Assembly: GCA_905250075.1 (NCBI GenBank)
Contig: CAJNOP010000062.1
Span: 446,463 to 510,462 of the forward strand
Length of the DNA: 64,000 nucleotides
Reading direction: 5' to 3'
DNA from: Rotaria sp. Silwood1
Lineage: Eukaryota > Rotifera > Eurotatoria > Philodinida > Philodinidae
The notes beneath the pieces were generated by a model. That model saw nothing but the letters and a program-made list of their open reading frames with translations. It was not told the origin of the DNA and searched no databases. Shown here piece after piece: positions 48,925 through 61,156 of this stretch; position 1 is the first letter of the stretch, and each line of letters starts with the position of its first letter. A program made the translations under genes and the position numbers.

Positions 48925-49600
48925 ACATTAAACAAATCGTCTCGTAAGCATCAAACATTGGAAGAATATATAGACAAATGTAATCCATTAAATATAGATT
49001 TATCACAGCAACAAATAAATGATCATGATATGTCGATTGTTATTTATTCCGCAATACGAAAGAAAAAATGTATTCAACTTAAGTTAGGTTATAATAATAT
49101 TACATGTGAAGGTATAGAAATTTTATCTGATGCATTAAATAATAATATAACATTAGAAATGTTAAATCTTTTTAATAATAAAATATCGAATCAAGGTGTT
49201 TATTATCTTACACTAATTCTTTCATTAAATAATTCTAATCTTAAAGTATTTTTTCTTGGTGAAAACCAAATTACAGATACGGGTACAAAATATTTATCTG
49301 AAATGTTGAAAAAAAAATGAAATTTTAACTCAATTAGGATTATCAACTAATAAAATAAGTAGTCAAGGTGTTATATTTTTAGCAAATATTCTTGCTCATC
49401 ATAATACAACTCTACAAGAATTACATTCATGGGGAAATAAATTAATCGATGAGACTTATATTGATTCACTTGCTAATATGCTTGTGTATAATCAAACATT
49501 AAATAAACTAGTTTTATTTGATTGTAATATATCTAATACTAGTAAAAAGAGATTACGAGATGTGGTAGAACCAAAGAAAAATTTTGGACTATTTCTGTAA
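48925..49600 (+). pseudogene. Second LRR exon with a frameshift: alternative terminal exon or decayed paralog
   Basis: After an acceptor-like TTTGTAG, a frame opens in phase 0 and encodes LRRs of the same ribonuclease-inhibitor type and order as exon 2 of the upstream ART-LRR gene (both include an EILSDAL/SILSDAL helix and end in a Cys-Asn-Ile repeat followed by RLR). Its length is 676 bp, against 705 bp for that exon. Reading breaks at a TGA after the A9 run at 49309-49317. LRR coding continues in the next frame to a TAA at 49598-49600, so one extra A explains the break. There is no ART exon of its own. It could be a partial duplicate that has decayed, an alternative last exon for the ART exon (phases match), or an intact exon with a homopolymer sequencing error. 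Confidence 0.7.
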
Positions 49601-50186
49601 AGAAAAAATCTATATATACTTTCAATTGTAAACCAGGAACACATTTTTTATGCGCATTTACTCAAATAAATATATTTATCGAAAAGAAAAGTTTGATACT
49701 ATGTTATAATTTTCTTTATATATAAAGAAGTTCTCATACAATAGACATTTACCTGCAAAAGTGCATTTATAAAACTAATGAGTTGACATTAGAATATGTG
49801 GCATTTAATAAAATTTAAGCAAAGAAGCTTTTTCCTATTCATTGTTCTAAAATCATCCACATGGTCCAACAATTTTCTTTACTGGCGTAACCAACAGTGA
49901 TTTTGTGATGGTTTTTGAAAAATTCTTCGAAAATCTCTTCCAAATTATGAATAAATTCGAAGTCTCTTTTTTGTGGTGAAACTTAAATTAATAGTAAGTA
50001 TGTATCAATAGATGCTCATTTTTTCATAGTATTAAATCATCACAACTTTCAAATTATTCACTGTTGTTAGTACTGATTATAAGAATGATATAAATTCAAT
50101 TCGATTTTCAATTACATCTGTCGTTTAATATGATAAATTGAACGATGAAACCTATGAAAATGATGCAGCGCTCTATTAAAATTAAC
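49601..50186. other. 3' flank of the second LRR exon
   Basis: AATAAATAT near 49667 could be a polyadenylation signal. Otherwise AT-rich with nothing recognised. Confidence 0.4.
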
Positions 50187-50984
50187 AAATTAGTCGATGA
50201 CAAAAGTCTTCTCCGTCTTAAAATGAATTTTTTATTTTATTTTTGATGTATGAGAATTGAATGCAACCAGTGGCGTAGCCATGAATTTTTGAGTTATGGG
50301 CAACTCACCAGCTAAACTATTTTGAGTTATGGGCAGCTGAGGGCAACCCTGATGATTTCAAAAATATCTGTGAGCAATTACTGTTCAAGCACTGCATAGC
50401 TCAATAAATTCGTGGGCAATAACTTTTGGAGCTATGAGCAATTGCCCAATGACCCTACCCCTGGCTACGCCACTGAATGCAACGTATACATATATATATA
50501 CAGAGGAGTTCAAGACATTTGTGCAGCACATAGCAGTTTTATAAGTGTTTGCTTCTTCTTTGAGCAAAGTAAAAATATATGAATACATTCATTTTTGGAT
50601 GACTTGTATGATATGAGACTAAAATTTCGAGCTGACGGATTTGTAGTGAATGAATTACAATTCGAAATTTCGTGCTCAGTGTTCTTGGTATTGCCCGTTG
50701 ACGAAGCAAAGCTAAAGCTCTTCCATCTGAATGGTCAAAAGTTATAAACTCGAACTCACTTCACACTAGCCATCTGATCTCTCAACAGGTCATTCAAAAA
50801 TGGATGTATTAACATATTTTTACTTTGCTCAAAGAAGAAGCAAATACTTATAAAACTGCTATGTACTGCGTAAATGTCTCGAACTCCTCTATATATATAT
50901 ATGTGTTGTATTCTATTCTTATACGGCAAAAATCAAATAAAAAATTCATTTTAAGACATGCAAGACTTTTGTCGTTGACTAATT
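50187..50984. mobile_element. Foldback element with a hAT MITE inserted in its left arm
   Basis: The left arm (50187-50267 plus 50484-50612) is an inverted copy of the right arm (about 50780-50984). Outer blocks AATTAGTC[G/A]A[T/C]GACAAAAG and TCTTAAAATGAATTTTTTAT and inner blocks GAGGAGTTC[A/G]AGAC, GTTTTATAAGT and TTTGAGCAAAGTAAAAATAT all match. The middle (about 50613-50780) is single-copy. The left arm is interrupted by the 208-bp MITE at 50268-50475, while the right arm keeps the uninterrupted site. No transposase frame was seen. Confidence 0.8.
50268..50475. mobile_element. hAT-type MITE (208 bp) with perfect 8-bp target duplication
   Basis: The terminal inverted repeats are CAGTGGCGTAGCCA and TGGCTACGCCACTG (14 of 14). 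Flanking octamers AATGCAAC (50260-50267 and 50476-50483) are identical. CAGTGGCGTAGC-type termini with 8-bp duplications are characteristic of hAT MITEs in many animals. The inside carries repeated GAGTTATGGGCA[A/G]CT motifs. Confidence 0.95.
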
Positions 50985-53723
50985 ATTCTTGACGAATAAT
51001 TCAACAATGAAAAAATTACTGAAAAATCATTGGTATATCCTCATTTATGTGATGTTGCACAGCGATGAAGATTTCATGATTCAAATGAGATGAATGAACG
51101 TGTAACATCATTCATTTAACTTAAACAAACAGGTTTATCAAAACTTGAAAATGACAAACAGTTGAATATATTACTCAAACAAAATAAATTACAAATAAAT
51201 AAAGTCAAACATCTTTAAAACCATATTCATGCTTAAAAGAATTTTGAGAGACAAAACAATGGTTAGCTATTCGAGAATCTCATCCTAAGTGCAATCCAGT
51301 TTTAAAGAAATCATTTCGAATAATTAATATTGTTTTTTTTTTGTTGACATATTCGATGATTGAAATGAATTATAATAAACTATTGAAATGCACATAAATA
51401 ATGAAAATATATTTAACAAGTTTGTGGTCAAATGGTAGATCTTCAATAATTTGTTTCAATAATATGTTCTTTTGTACAGTACTTATTTTTGTAGTATTTT
51501 CAAATTCAATCGCATTTTGATGAAATTATTTAAATGAAATTAATGCACTAGAGTCTAATAGTTTAACTATTTCTTGAAAAATAATAGATTCTAAAAGAAA
51601 AAGAAAATACTTTCCCGATTCCTCCTCAGCAAGTTGACTTTTCTCGAAAAATGAAAATCTAGAAGTTATTATACTAAAATACTACCATACCAATAAAATT
51701 TTAAAAGATTACCAGAGATACAATATCAATTTGCATGAAAGAAAAACGAAAAAAAATACTTGTTTATACACGACTAACTATCAGAGGTGATTTCTTACTA
51801 TTTGATTTTAAGAAAGAAAGATTTATCTCAGTGAAAGTATCGTTATCATCATCACTTAATAATTGATCATTAACAAATGGTAAATACAAAACTGCATCTT
51901 CCTACAAGTGAGGGTGCCACTAAATAAAAACATAAAAAATATACATCATGGATCTATAAGTATTTAGAAAGAATTCTCTCAACAAAAGCAAAGAAAAAAA
52001 TGAATAAACGTTTCTATATTAAATTATGAAAGAAATTATTCGAGACGTTAATACAGATGTGTTATGCACAAAGAGTTATACATAATAGAATTTAATATTG
52101 TAAGCTATACTATATGATAGACAGCTATAGAATGTCTATGTTAAATTGGAAAGTTCTAGTAGATCCTTTTGTATTATAATTTTATTTCACAATTTATCAT
52201 TGTAATTTATTCAATACTACATTATCTCTTTGATCATTAAAAATGAAGAGTTTATTACACGTGAAATATATTGCATCAAATAGCATTCAGCTGAATATCA
52301 GAAACAAAATAAACTACAACAAAGTTTTCTTATTGTATATTGATATATTTATCCTTATTTACAATATGTAGACATCACATATTACTATAATCCTAATGTA
52401 TTTGATTAAGCTGTTTGTTTACCGTACGTTGTATAAATAAACAAAGAAATGATTGTAACGAAATATATATAGAGCGAAGAAAAACAAATGCAAATATCAA
52501 TCTTGCAATTTCGATAAGAATCTTTCAATGGCTCGATTTATTGATAGAAAGACTCATTGCTGAACTTCAAAGCCAGAAAGAATCTTCGTGGACTTTTCTC
52601 TCAAAAAAAAAATCGAAAAACAATAGAGCAAAGATTAATGACTAATAATGAGGCGTTATAATCAAAACACACTTTGACATTTAAAAAGTACATTCAACAT
52701 GTGAAGTCAACATATTTTTTATTTGAAATAAATTAAATATTCCATTCCAATGAATTTAAAAATTCAATTTTTTTTTCAATATAATCAGAAAAAAAACGCA
52801 TTAAAGCTTGTATACGAAAATTCAAATTGAGTAAGACAAAAAAAAAAGAAAATCTGTTTTCGAATAATTCTAATCAAATTTATTCGACACAAGACAAACG
52901 AAAGTATGAATTTTCTCTTAATGGATAATATTCCATAATCATAAATGTCAATAATGAGTTCGGTCATTGTACTTGAAGCATGAAAGTTTGTCAACATTAA
53001 AAGTTTAAGATGAATCTATATCGTCAGCCTGCATCTTAGACAAAACAAAACAAACGAGAGACACAATTTTGTTTTCTCTTTTTGATCGTGACAGGTGAAG
53101 CACACATTAAAGCCCGATACGCCATCGTTAGTTAGTACCTCTTCACAATTATCTAGATATTATGACGCGTGATTAATATAAAAGCGTTTTTTTTCTGCTT
53201 CTCAATTATGTTGAAACTAACCCGTTGTCGCTTATATATATCGATGAATGAAAATTCGATAATATGATTACCTATCTACGACATAACTAATCAATCGTTT
53301 TATCCATATAGGATAATGTGACTAGTGGCAACAAAAAAAAATATTGTTATTGTTGATAGGGGATGACTAGTATTAAAAAAAGATAGAATAAATATCTTCC
53401 GATTTGTGTAAGCGTTATCATACAAAAATTATCGAAATGAGTTTTCAGTGAGATACAATTTTGAATAGTTGTTGAAAACTTATGAGGCAAAAAAATTTGA
53501 ATACCCTTTCAATAAAATATTTTCATAATACAAATAAGAGTATAAACAGAAAATACTTTTATGAGACACCTTTACTATAAATTTTTGATTACTCTTTAGA
53601 TTTGTTCAATTTTATGTGAAAGAAGAACTTACACAAATCTTGGTATAATAAAGTAATATTTTTTTTTATTATTATCTATGATAGTCTTAGTAAATATATT
53701 TACTTTTTTCAGATAAATATAAC
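50985..53723. other. Intergenic between the foldback element and the SK channel
   Basis: AT-rich. The only coding-like piece is the orphan exon at 51764-51901 (-). A 76-codon frame at 52415-52645 starts with TTG and is rejected. TTTTTTCAG at 53704-53712, just before the SK start, resembles a splice acceptor, so a 5' UTR intron is possible. Confidence 0.4.
51764..51901 (-). pseudogene. Possible orphan terminal exon (45 codons)
   Basis: On the minus strand a CTTGTAG acceptor-like site is followed by 45 codons with soluble-protein composition (EDAVLYLPFVNDQLLSDDDNDTFTEINLSFLK...) and a TAA. The in-frame TAG just before it means it cannot be read further upstream without splicing. No partner exon was recognised in the following 2 kb. 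It may be the relic of a lost gene, a real exon of a gene whose other exons I cannot see, or chance. Confidence 0.28.
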
Positions 53724-55425
53724 ATGACAATTATTAACGATACTTGTATACAATTGGATGGTACCATTAGTGATGCCTCTTCATCACCTATTCAAAAGAG
53801 CGACTCGATAGACACAGCTCCAGTACCTTCTAGAACGATAATTGCAATGGATTCAGATGTTTCTGACGAACAAAAAATTCATCCTAAAACTGTTAACAGA
53901 TGTAAGAGTATTGGACATGCAGAATTCGCTAAGCTCAGTCGTCGATTAACCAAACGAAAAAACTTACATAAAAGACTGTATGACATATGTATGTTTGTTG
54001 CTTTATTATTTTTTTTCTTTATTCTAGTACTATCGTAACTGATATTATGTTTATTCTTGGTATGTTGGGAATTATTCTTATGATTATTGAAAATGAATTA
54101 ACATTTTATTATACTGATAATCACGAAACCATAGCAAGTTGGTCTATCAAAATAGTTATTAGTTTATCAACACTTATTCTTCTTGGTTTTATCATCGAAT
54201 ATCATCGTTTAGATATCTCTCTCTATGCTGTTAATAATTCAATTGAAGATTTTCGTGTTGCAATAACATACGAGAGAATATTCTGCGTTCTAGCTGAAAT
54301 AATAATTTGTGCAGTACATCCAATGCCTCGCTCTTTCCCTCGTCATTCAAATACACCATCAGAAGATACAAGCTCAAATGATTCTACAATTACTCCTCAT
54401 CCTTTGTCTTATGCATCTGTCGATGTAGCACTTGGTTTACCAAGTAAGTATCAATATTTTGTTTTTCTTCATGAAATTGAAAACTAAATATCTTAATAGT
54501 GTTTCTTCGTCTTTATTTGCTTTGGCGTTTTATTATGTTTCATTCTCATCTATTTCGTGATGCATCATCACGATCTGTTGGCTATCTTAATAAAGTATCA
54601 ATTGATTACTTCTTTCTCATCAAAACTTATCTTCAACAATGGCCAACACGTTGTTTAACGGCATTTTGTATAATTGTCTTTCTTGTTGGAAGTTGGTCTT
54701 TACGTGCATGTTCTTACTCATCAACTGATGAACATTTTACAATGCAAAATGCAATGTGGTTATTTGTTATAACATTTGCTACTGTTGGCTATGGAGACTT
54801 TACACCTTCTACATATTGTGGACGAAGTAAGTAAAATATAATTTAAGATAACACAAAAAAAAAATGTCTTAAATTTTGATGTATGAAAAAAACTTTGATT
54901 TTTTTATCATTATTAGCTATTGCTGCTATGATTGGCTTGATTGGTGTCCTTTCAACTGCTCTCCTCATCAGTGTTCTTGCACAAAAACTTATGATGAATC
55001 GGTCGGAAAAATATGTGCATAATTTTGTATTAAATATTGAATTATCAAAAAAACGTAAAATGGAAGCAGCAAATGTGATTAAATATGCATTTAAAGTTTG
55101 GCATATGAAAAAGAAAAATGTAACTGTATCAGCTGTTCGGTATCTTCAAATACAGCGACAACTATTTCAGTCAATACATTCGCTTCATGAAACTAAGCAA
55201 CAACAAGCACAACTAGTCGATAACTGTGTTGATCAAATTGATATAATCGCTTTACAACGTAACACAAGTGTTCAAACATCTGAAGTTACCGAAGAATTGC
55301 AGACAATGAAAGTTAACATAAATGATATGAAAGAGGAACTTATGGCAATGAACATAAATATGAATAATACAATAAACAATATGCAAAGAACATTGAATAT
55401 GTTGTTGAATAAAGTTTCAAAATAA
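53724..55425 (+). CDS. Small-conductance calcium-activated potassium channel (SK/KCNN-like), four exons
   Basis: Exons 53724-53977, 54028-54443, 54500-54826 and 54917-55425 give 501 residues; introns are 50, 56 and 90 bp. Six membrane segments follow the SK order: FILGMLGIILMIIENEL (S1), ISLSTLILLGFIIEYH (S2), TYERIFCVLAEIIICAVHPMP (S3), then MFLRLYLLWRFIMFHSHLFRDASSRSVG (S4-S5 linker). The pore carries the K+ selectivity motif ATVGYGD (G320-Y321-G322-D323). After S6, RSEKYVHNFVLNIELSKKRKMEAANVI matches the calmodulin-binding region that makes SK channels Ca2+-sensitive, and a C-terminal coiled coil follows. Exon 2/3 and 3/4 junctions each restore a codon inside conserved motifs. The exon 1 donor is CT|GTATGA; the stronger-looking GTATGT nearby would break the frame. 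The polar N-terminus is unlike vertebrate SKs. Confidence 0.92.
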
Positions 55426-57000
55426 TTTATTAATTATATACTTTATTTGATCTTCTTTATAATAATACTAATACTATTTTTCTTACACTAATCTGATCTT
55501 GCTCAAGTCTTTAGTTTTTGAATTTGTCTTAACAAATAATATTCATATTTATTTAATGTATTGACTTTCATAAAAATAAAGGACAGGAGATTATTTGAGG
55601 CATTTTTCTCTATGCCTGATGGATTCAAATTCTTCTTTTTCTGAAATTATTCATATTCATGTTTGTATGTAGCGCATGATGCATACATGGAATGGTGACT
55701 TATGTAAATTTTATCCATACTATGATATTTTCAGTTGAAAGTTATGTCAATCAACTCTCCATCTTATACTTTTGATGAAAAATTTCATTCGAACGGTTTA
55801 CATGTTGCAAAATAATTTGATTCAAATGAGTATGAAAATCATATAATTATGTTAACATTTGGGTGAATTTTTGCCATTGTTTTCTTAATATTTCGTGAAA
55901 GGAAGACAAAAAAAAATGTGTAGAGTATTGATCGATTCGGAAAGCTTCAATAGCGAATTATAAAAGTAGATCATTCAGATTTTTTTCAGAAGTAGCCTTT
56001 GTTTAATAAGACAAATTCAATTTCCTTTAGATACTTTCGTCGCTCTTTAAAAGATTTCGATCGTAGAATTTTCAGCAAACGTTCTTATCTCGAAAAGATT
56101 TAACTGGGATTTTCTCAAGCTCTAATGAAAAAATCAATCTTATTAAAAAATCATCTGATCAGTGAAAAACAATTTTTGTATCTGTGAACCGTCAGTAAAA
56201 CACCAAAGACCAAATAACTTAATAATAAAAATAGTATTTTGATTAAATTCAATTTTATTTGAATCGGCGCTAAAGAGCTCGCCTGCTGAAGTTTTTCAAA
56301 AAAAAATATAGTTCGTCGAAAAACTTCGAACCATATATAAATCGACTTAGTTTTTTTATGCTGCTTCAAATATGTTATTCGTTTTGACTCATATCGTACT
56401 TTTTACGATCGAAATCTGCTAGAGACCAATGAAAGTTAGTAACATCGTTTTTTTCAATATGAATTATCTACATAACTTTTTAGTTTTGAACTATGCTAAA
56501 ACATTCATAACACAGAGAAGAGATATATCAGTTTTCTATCAGATATATTACCATACTTCTCTATTTGATGGCAGTAATTAAAATTATAAAAAACAAATGT
56601 ATCTGATTTAATTCTTCAAATTGAATCCAATTAAGTAATTCATAAGTCAAAGTATTCAATCGAATCCTATTTTTCTTTTATGAGAATTGCTGTAATTTAT
56701 ATTCAGTATTTAATCTGTAGAAAAAATAAAATTCTTCTATTTTTATAAGTAGAAAATACTTATTCAAATAAACTTACTTATCAAAGTTTTTTTTTCATTA
56801 ATAATGACATCAGTCTTGTTTGTATCGAAATAAAATCATTTGAAAAAAATTATTGGTCTACACCTTTCAAGGTTTTATATTATCATTAAAAATTTCCGAT
56901 GATAAACAGAAACATCAATAAAAATTAATTCATCTATACTTAATGCATAATTATTTTTGTACAAGTATGTTCTGCGTAATATGCTTAACAGAAGAACTAA
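55426..57000. other. 3' flank of the SK gene and intergenic DNA
   Basis: AATAAAGG near 55576 could be the SK polyadenylation signal. The rest is AT-rich. The minus-strand 72-codon frame at 56151-56369 is not convincing. Confidence 0.4.
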
Positions 57001-57351
57001 TCGAAATGATTCGTCGCTTTTAATTTCGTACGTTGCTTATAAATAGCAGATCTGAAGATTATAGGAAAAGTCTCAGATGATATAAGATCATGTTGTGATT
57101 TGATCGAGACAGAAAAGTTTTACTAAAACTTTCCTATAGGAACCTAGTTTTTCAGTAAAGCCGTATTTTCGAACTTTGACATGAAACTTGGCATAAATCA
57201 AGGCTACAATTATAGGTTCGTTGGTATAAAAATTTCCTTCTCTGTCTCAGTCGAATCATAACATGGTCCTATATCATCTTGAACTTTATCTAGTCAACAG
57301 ATCTGCTATTTATAGACTAAACATGGAATCACAAGCGATGAATCAATTCGA
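57001..57351. mobile_element. Palindromic MITE-like inverted repeat (about 350 bp)
   Basis: The arms mirror each other: TATAAATAGCAGATCT at 57038-57053 pairs with the inverse of 57299-57315. AAGATGATATAGGA/CAGATGATATAAGA, TCATGTT[G/A]TGATT and GAGACAGA follow inward in both arms. The outermost blocks (GATTC[G/A]TCGCTT) also match. No clear target duplication was found. Confidence 0.65.
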
Positions 57352-60300
57352 AAGATGTCCTTCTAAGTAATTAATAGTTTCATACTTGCTTTGTATGTTC
57401 GATCGAAAGTTGTTACGTAAATTGGCACGCAAAGATTTTATAAAAATAATAATATGAATTATTCTATATGTAATTAATCTATTGATTTTTCTTGTCCAAA
57501 CTAAGGTTTTTCTTGTCATTTAATATCAGTTTTCTGATACTTTTCATTAATTATAGAAGCAAATGGTAATAAATTCTATTTGATGAACTGACGTTTATTT
57601 TACATATGAATTGGAAAAAAATTTTAAATGCCTAAAAAAAAACCATAAATATTCCATTGAAATTCAAATAAAAAAGCATGAAACATTAATATCAATATAT
57701 ATATGTGATAAACATTTGGTACGTGTTCGTTCAAGTACAAAATGAAAAGAAGAAGACATAGAATAGCGGAGGTTTTCGTTCTGTTCACCTATGTCTTTTG
57801 TCTGATTGGTACAAACATTGCAATAAGAAAGTAAATCAGAAGTAAGAATTCATTCAAAGATATTGATACTATATTTGGCAATGTCCTCAAACTATTTACT
57901 AACTAATATATAAGATGTACTGCATAGTTAAAATAATGAGTAATTTACAAAATAAAAAAAGTAGAAAGATATTTTATCATGATCATAATATTGAGTATAC
58001 AAATTAGTCACTATCAACTTTAAAAAGGAGTAACATTTTTCTAACATATCAATAATTATATTCAAAATACTTCTATGAGTCGTCGAATTCTGATTGTCTT
58101 TTTACTTGCGCTCACTCTGTTGACGTATATGAACGATGGTATTTATTAATGAAAAAGCTAATAACTTTGAAATAAGTTTACTATATATTTTATTTTAATT
58201 TATTATTATTTAAGTAAATTTTCTTTTGGCAAAGATACTATTGCTATCATTATTCCTCGAAATCGGTTGCATAAAATTTGGCATTGAATAAGACACTATA
58301 AAAGATTTTATTGATTGTTCGTTTTTAATTATGTATTCAAGCGTTTTATAAATATTTCAAACATAATAAAATTCTCTTCTTGGTGTTAATTAATGAGTAA
58401 TATGCAAACAATAGAATATTTAAAAGATAGTAAATCTTCGATTTGTATCATGTTGTAATGGAAGAACTTTTGAATAGTTATTAGCAATTGAAAATTGTAT
58501 ACTATTTGACGTAAATAAGGGAGATTTATCATCACATTTGACTTATTCTTATCAAATTAAGAATACAACGAACAATGTTCTCGAATGAATAAGTATCATA
58601 TATGATATTTCATCGTTTTTGAGCGTACTTGATGTAACTTATTTTTGTTTGACTTAAGCCATCTTTTAAACAATTATCAGAAACCTTAAATGATTCATAG
58701 TTCTCATTTTATCATCTGACGAAATCAAATTATAGAGAAATTGTATTTTACTGAAACTTTTTTTTGTTTGATATTAGTCTTGGTCGAATTAATATATAAT
58801 TTGAATAAATTTTTTAAACCTCGACTCTTGAGAGTATAGTTTAGACACCAAACTTTTATTTTGTCTATTTCATCTCTTCAAACTTTCTAAAAACTTAAGC
58901 CGGTTCTGTTTCAAAAGACCACGAACCAATCTCGTCTCTGTTGTCTAATGACATTCTACAAGTTTCTATATAGTTGTACACATTTTTCTCTTAATTGCAC
59001 TGTATTGATTTATTAAATAACGATTTTCCTATTTAGCTTTTTACAATCGGCGTTTGTGGAACGAAGGAGAGTAAAATAGACGTTACATTTATGAGGAGAC
59101 TAAGGCTTATGTGAAATCTATCTTAGACAGCGAAATGCGAAGACTCGTGATCCTGAAGCCCTAACTAATATTGACCAACTGAGGCTCAGTCTTAGTTAAT
59201 GTGCAGGCCAAAATTAAAGAAAAGTAGGTGTAGGATCAATAGCTCGACAATATGAATAGGTAGTCACCTTCAGTTTCCAATAATCGAAAGAGAAGAACTC
59301 TGTGCACCTTTTTGTTTGTTTCTAAATAAAATAAAATTATCTTAAAACAGATCATCTGCACAAAACATTCAAAAAGAAGCAGGCGAAAGTGGTGTTCTAT
59401 TTTCGTATAATTTTAATATGTACTTTAGATCTATAATTTCAAAGCACGATTCAGATGATAATCGTCTCACATTTCCATTTTGAGCAAACAAAATCGAATA
59501 GGTTTTCAGTCAAGTTCTATAAATTCTATTGATTTTTAGCACATTATTGAACACCATTTTCATGCATGTTTGTGAAGATAATAGGATTTGAAATAATTTT
59601 GCCTTATATAGCATCAGACAAAAACGTTTGAAGTTCTCTTCTTTCGATAAGTAAAACCTACAGGTGGCTAGCTGTTGCTGTTTTCTAGTTATTGAGGGTA
59701 CACTTACCCTTATTAAATTTTGGCATGGATAGTAATATTTTAAGATCTGGCTTATCACGATCATACACAGAAGTATCCAGAGCTTGGCGACTGTCCCTTC
59801 AGTTATCGAAAATTATGGTCTGCCCGAGAAGCTTCTTGGTTGAAAGGTGAAATAGAGCTGCTAGGATAAGTATATTGTTTGAAAAGGCTACAAAATATTT
59901 TGGATTCATAGAAATTTAACAACTACACGAGTTTTCATCATTCTGAGAATGTTTTTTTTAAATTAAGCTTTTAGAAAGCATCATTTTTGAAGTAAACATC
60001 ACTAATGTTGTTGTCTCTAGCCATAAATGTTGGGAAAATTTTTCATGAACACTTTTCTCATCAGACAACAAGAAGAAGCGAAACGTTGAGTAAGTCTACT
60101 AAAAAACATGTTCGCTTCGTAATGAAGTATATTGAATTTTCTTGATGTTCAGTTTTTCCATGAAAAGAATCTGTGAACTATTCACTCTTGATAACATTGG
60201 GATTTTCCTATGCTCGACGTTGTTCTTTACTCATGAATAAAACTATTGCTTATGTACTTCTAATGTCTTAAAAAAGAAACTTGTCTGATGATTCGATCGA

Positions 60301-60898
60301 ATTTTAATCGTTGAACTTTGATCAAAGAGAAGAAAAAAAAAACCTTTCGGTGTCATCTAAATTCAACATGATTCACAGATGGTGTTTAAGTAACTGGTGA
60401 ATGAATATCTGAAGAAAAGCAAAGTGAATTTTAAAAGAAAAATATTTTAACGATGTTCTCATAATGTTGATTTTTAATTAATCAATTATTTTTCAAAAGG
60501 AAAATAAAACATTTTTTTATAAACTACTTTTGCCATAGAGTATCAAATATTATATCATTATATTGATAGTAATAACATCTATCCTACTTGAAAACTTTTC
60601 TTCAAATAACAATAAATTTTCGTACTTTTATTTCCATAAAAATCCTTATTATTACTTAGAACTTAGTTAATATGAGAATCTATCAATAGAAAATTATGAA
60701 AAATGAAATTAATTATATTTCTTTCAATTTATTTTTAAAATAAAACAAAAAAATCTCTTCTAGCAATACTGCATATACGTTATCAGTATTGAATATCGAT
60801 ATATTCATGCCATTCTTTGGTTCTTAGTCAAATATTTTTGCTATCCTAGAAACAAAACAGAACGAAAAATGTATTAGTCATCATATTTACGTTAAAGT
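57352..60898. other. Long intergenic stretch upstream of the P450 gene
   Basis: AT-rich with no convincing exon. The block 59030-59300 is less AT-rich but full of stops in all frames and is probably old repeat or gene debris. The minus frame at 59510-59764 is not protein-like. Confidence 0.4.
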
Positions 60899-60967
60899 TC
60901 GTACGAAAGTATTTTGGGTCAAAATACTTTCGTACGTACTTTCGTTCTTTTGCACATCTATTTAAAG
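60899..60967 (+). promoter_or_regulatory. Operator-like palindrome and TATA-like box upstream of P450
   Basis: A perfect 17-bp inverted repeat, CGTACGAAAGTATTTTG, lies at 60900-60916 and, inverted, at 60920-60936 with a 3-bp loop. A third copy of its core (GTACTTTCGTTC, inverse GAACGAAAGTAC) follows at 60935-60946. A TATA-like CTATTTAAAG lies at about 60958-60967, some 190 bp before the P450 ATG. The layout suggests a cis-regulatory cluster, but a hairpin of unrelated origin is possible. Confidence 0.4.
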
Positions 60968-61156
60968 CCAACGAGTAGCATATTTTTTTTTATTCAATAC
61001 ATAGTGTAACGTAGAAAATTGTCAAGTAAGTCAACAATTTATTAAACATTAATTAACGATAGAATTCTTATTTTGTTTTTTTAATAGCTAAATTCATAAT
61101 ATTGATTTATTTATAATCAATTTTTGATATTTAAATTATTCTATATCGATAACACA

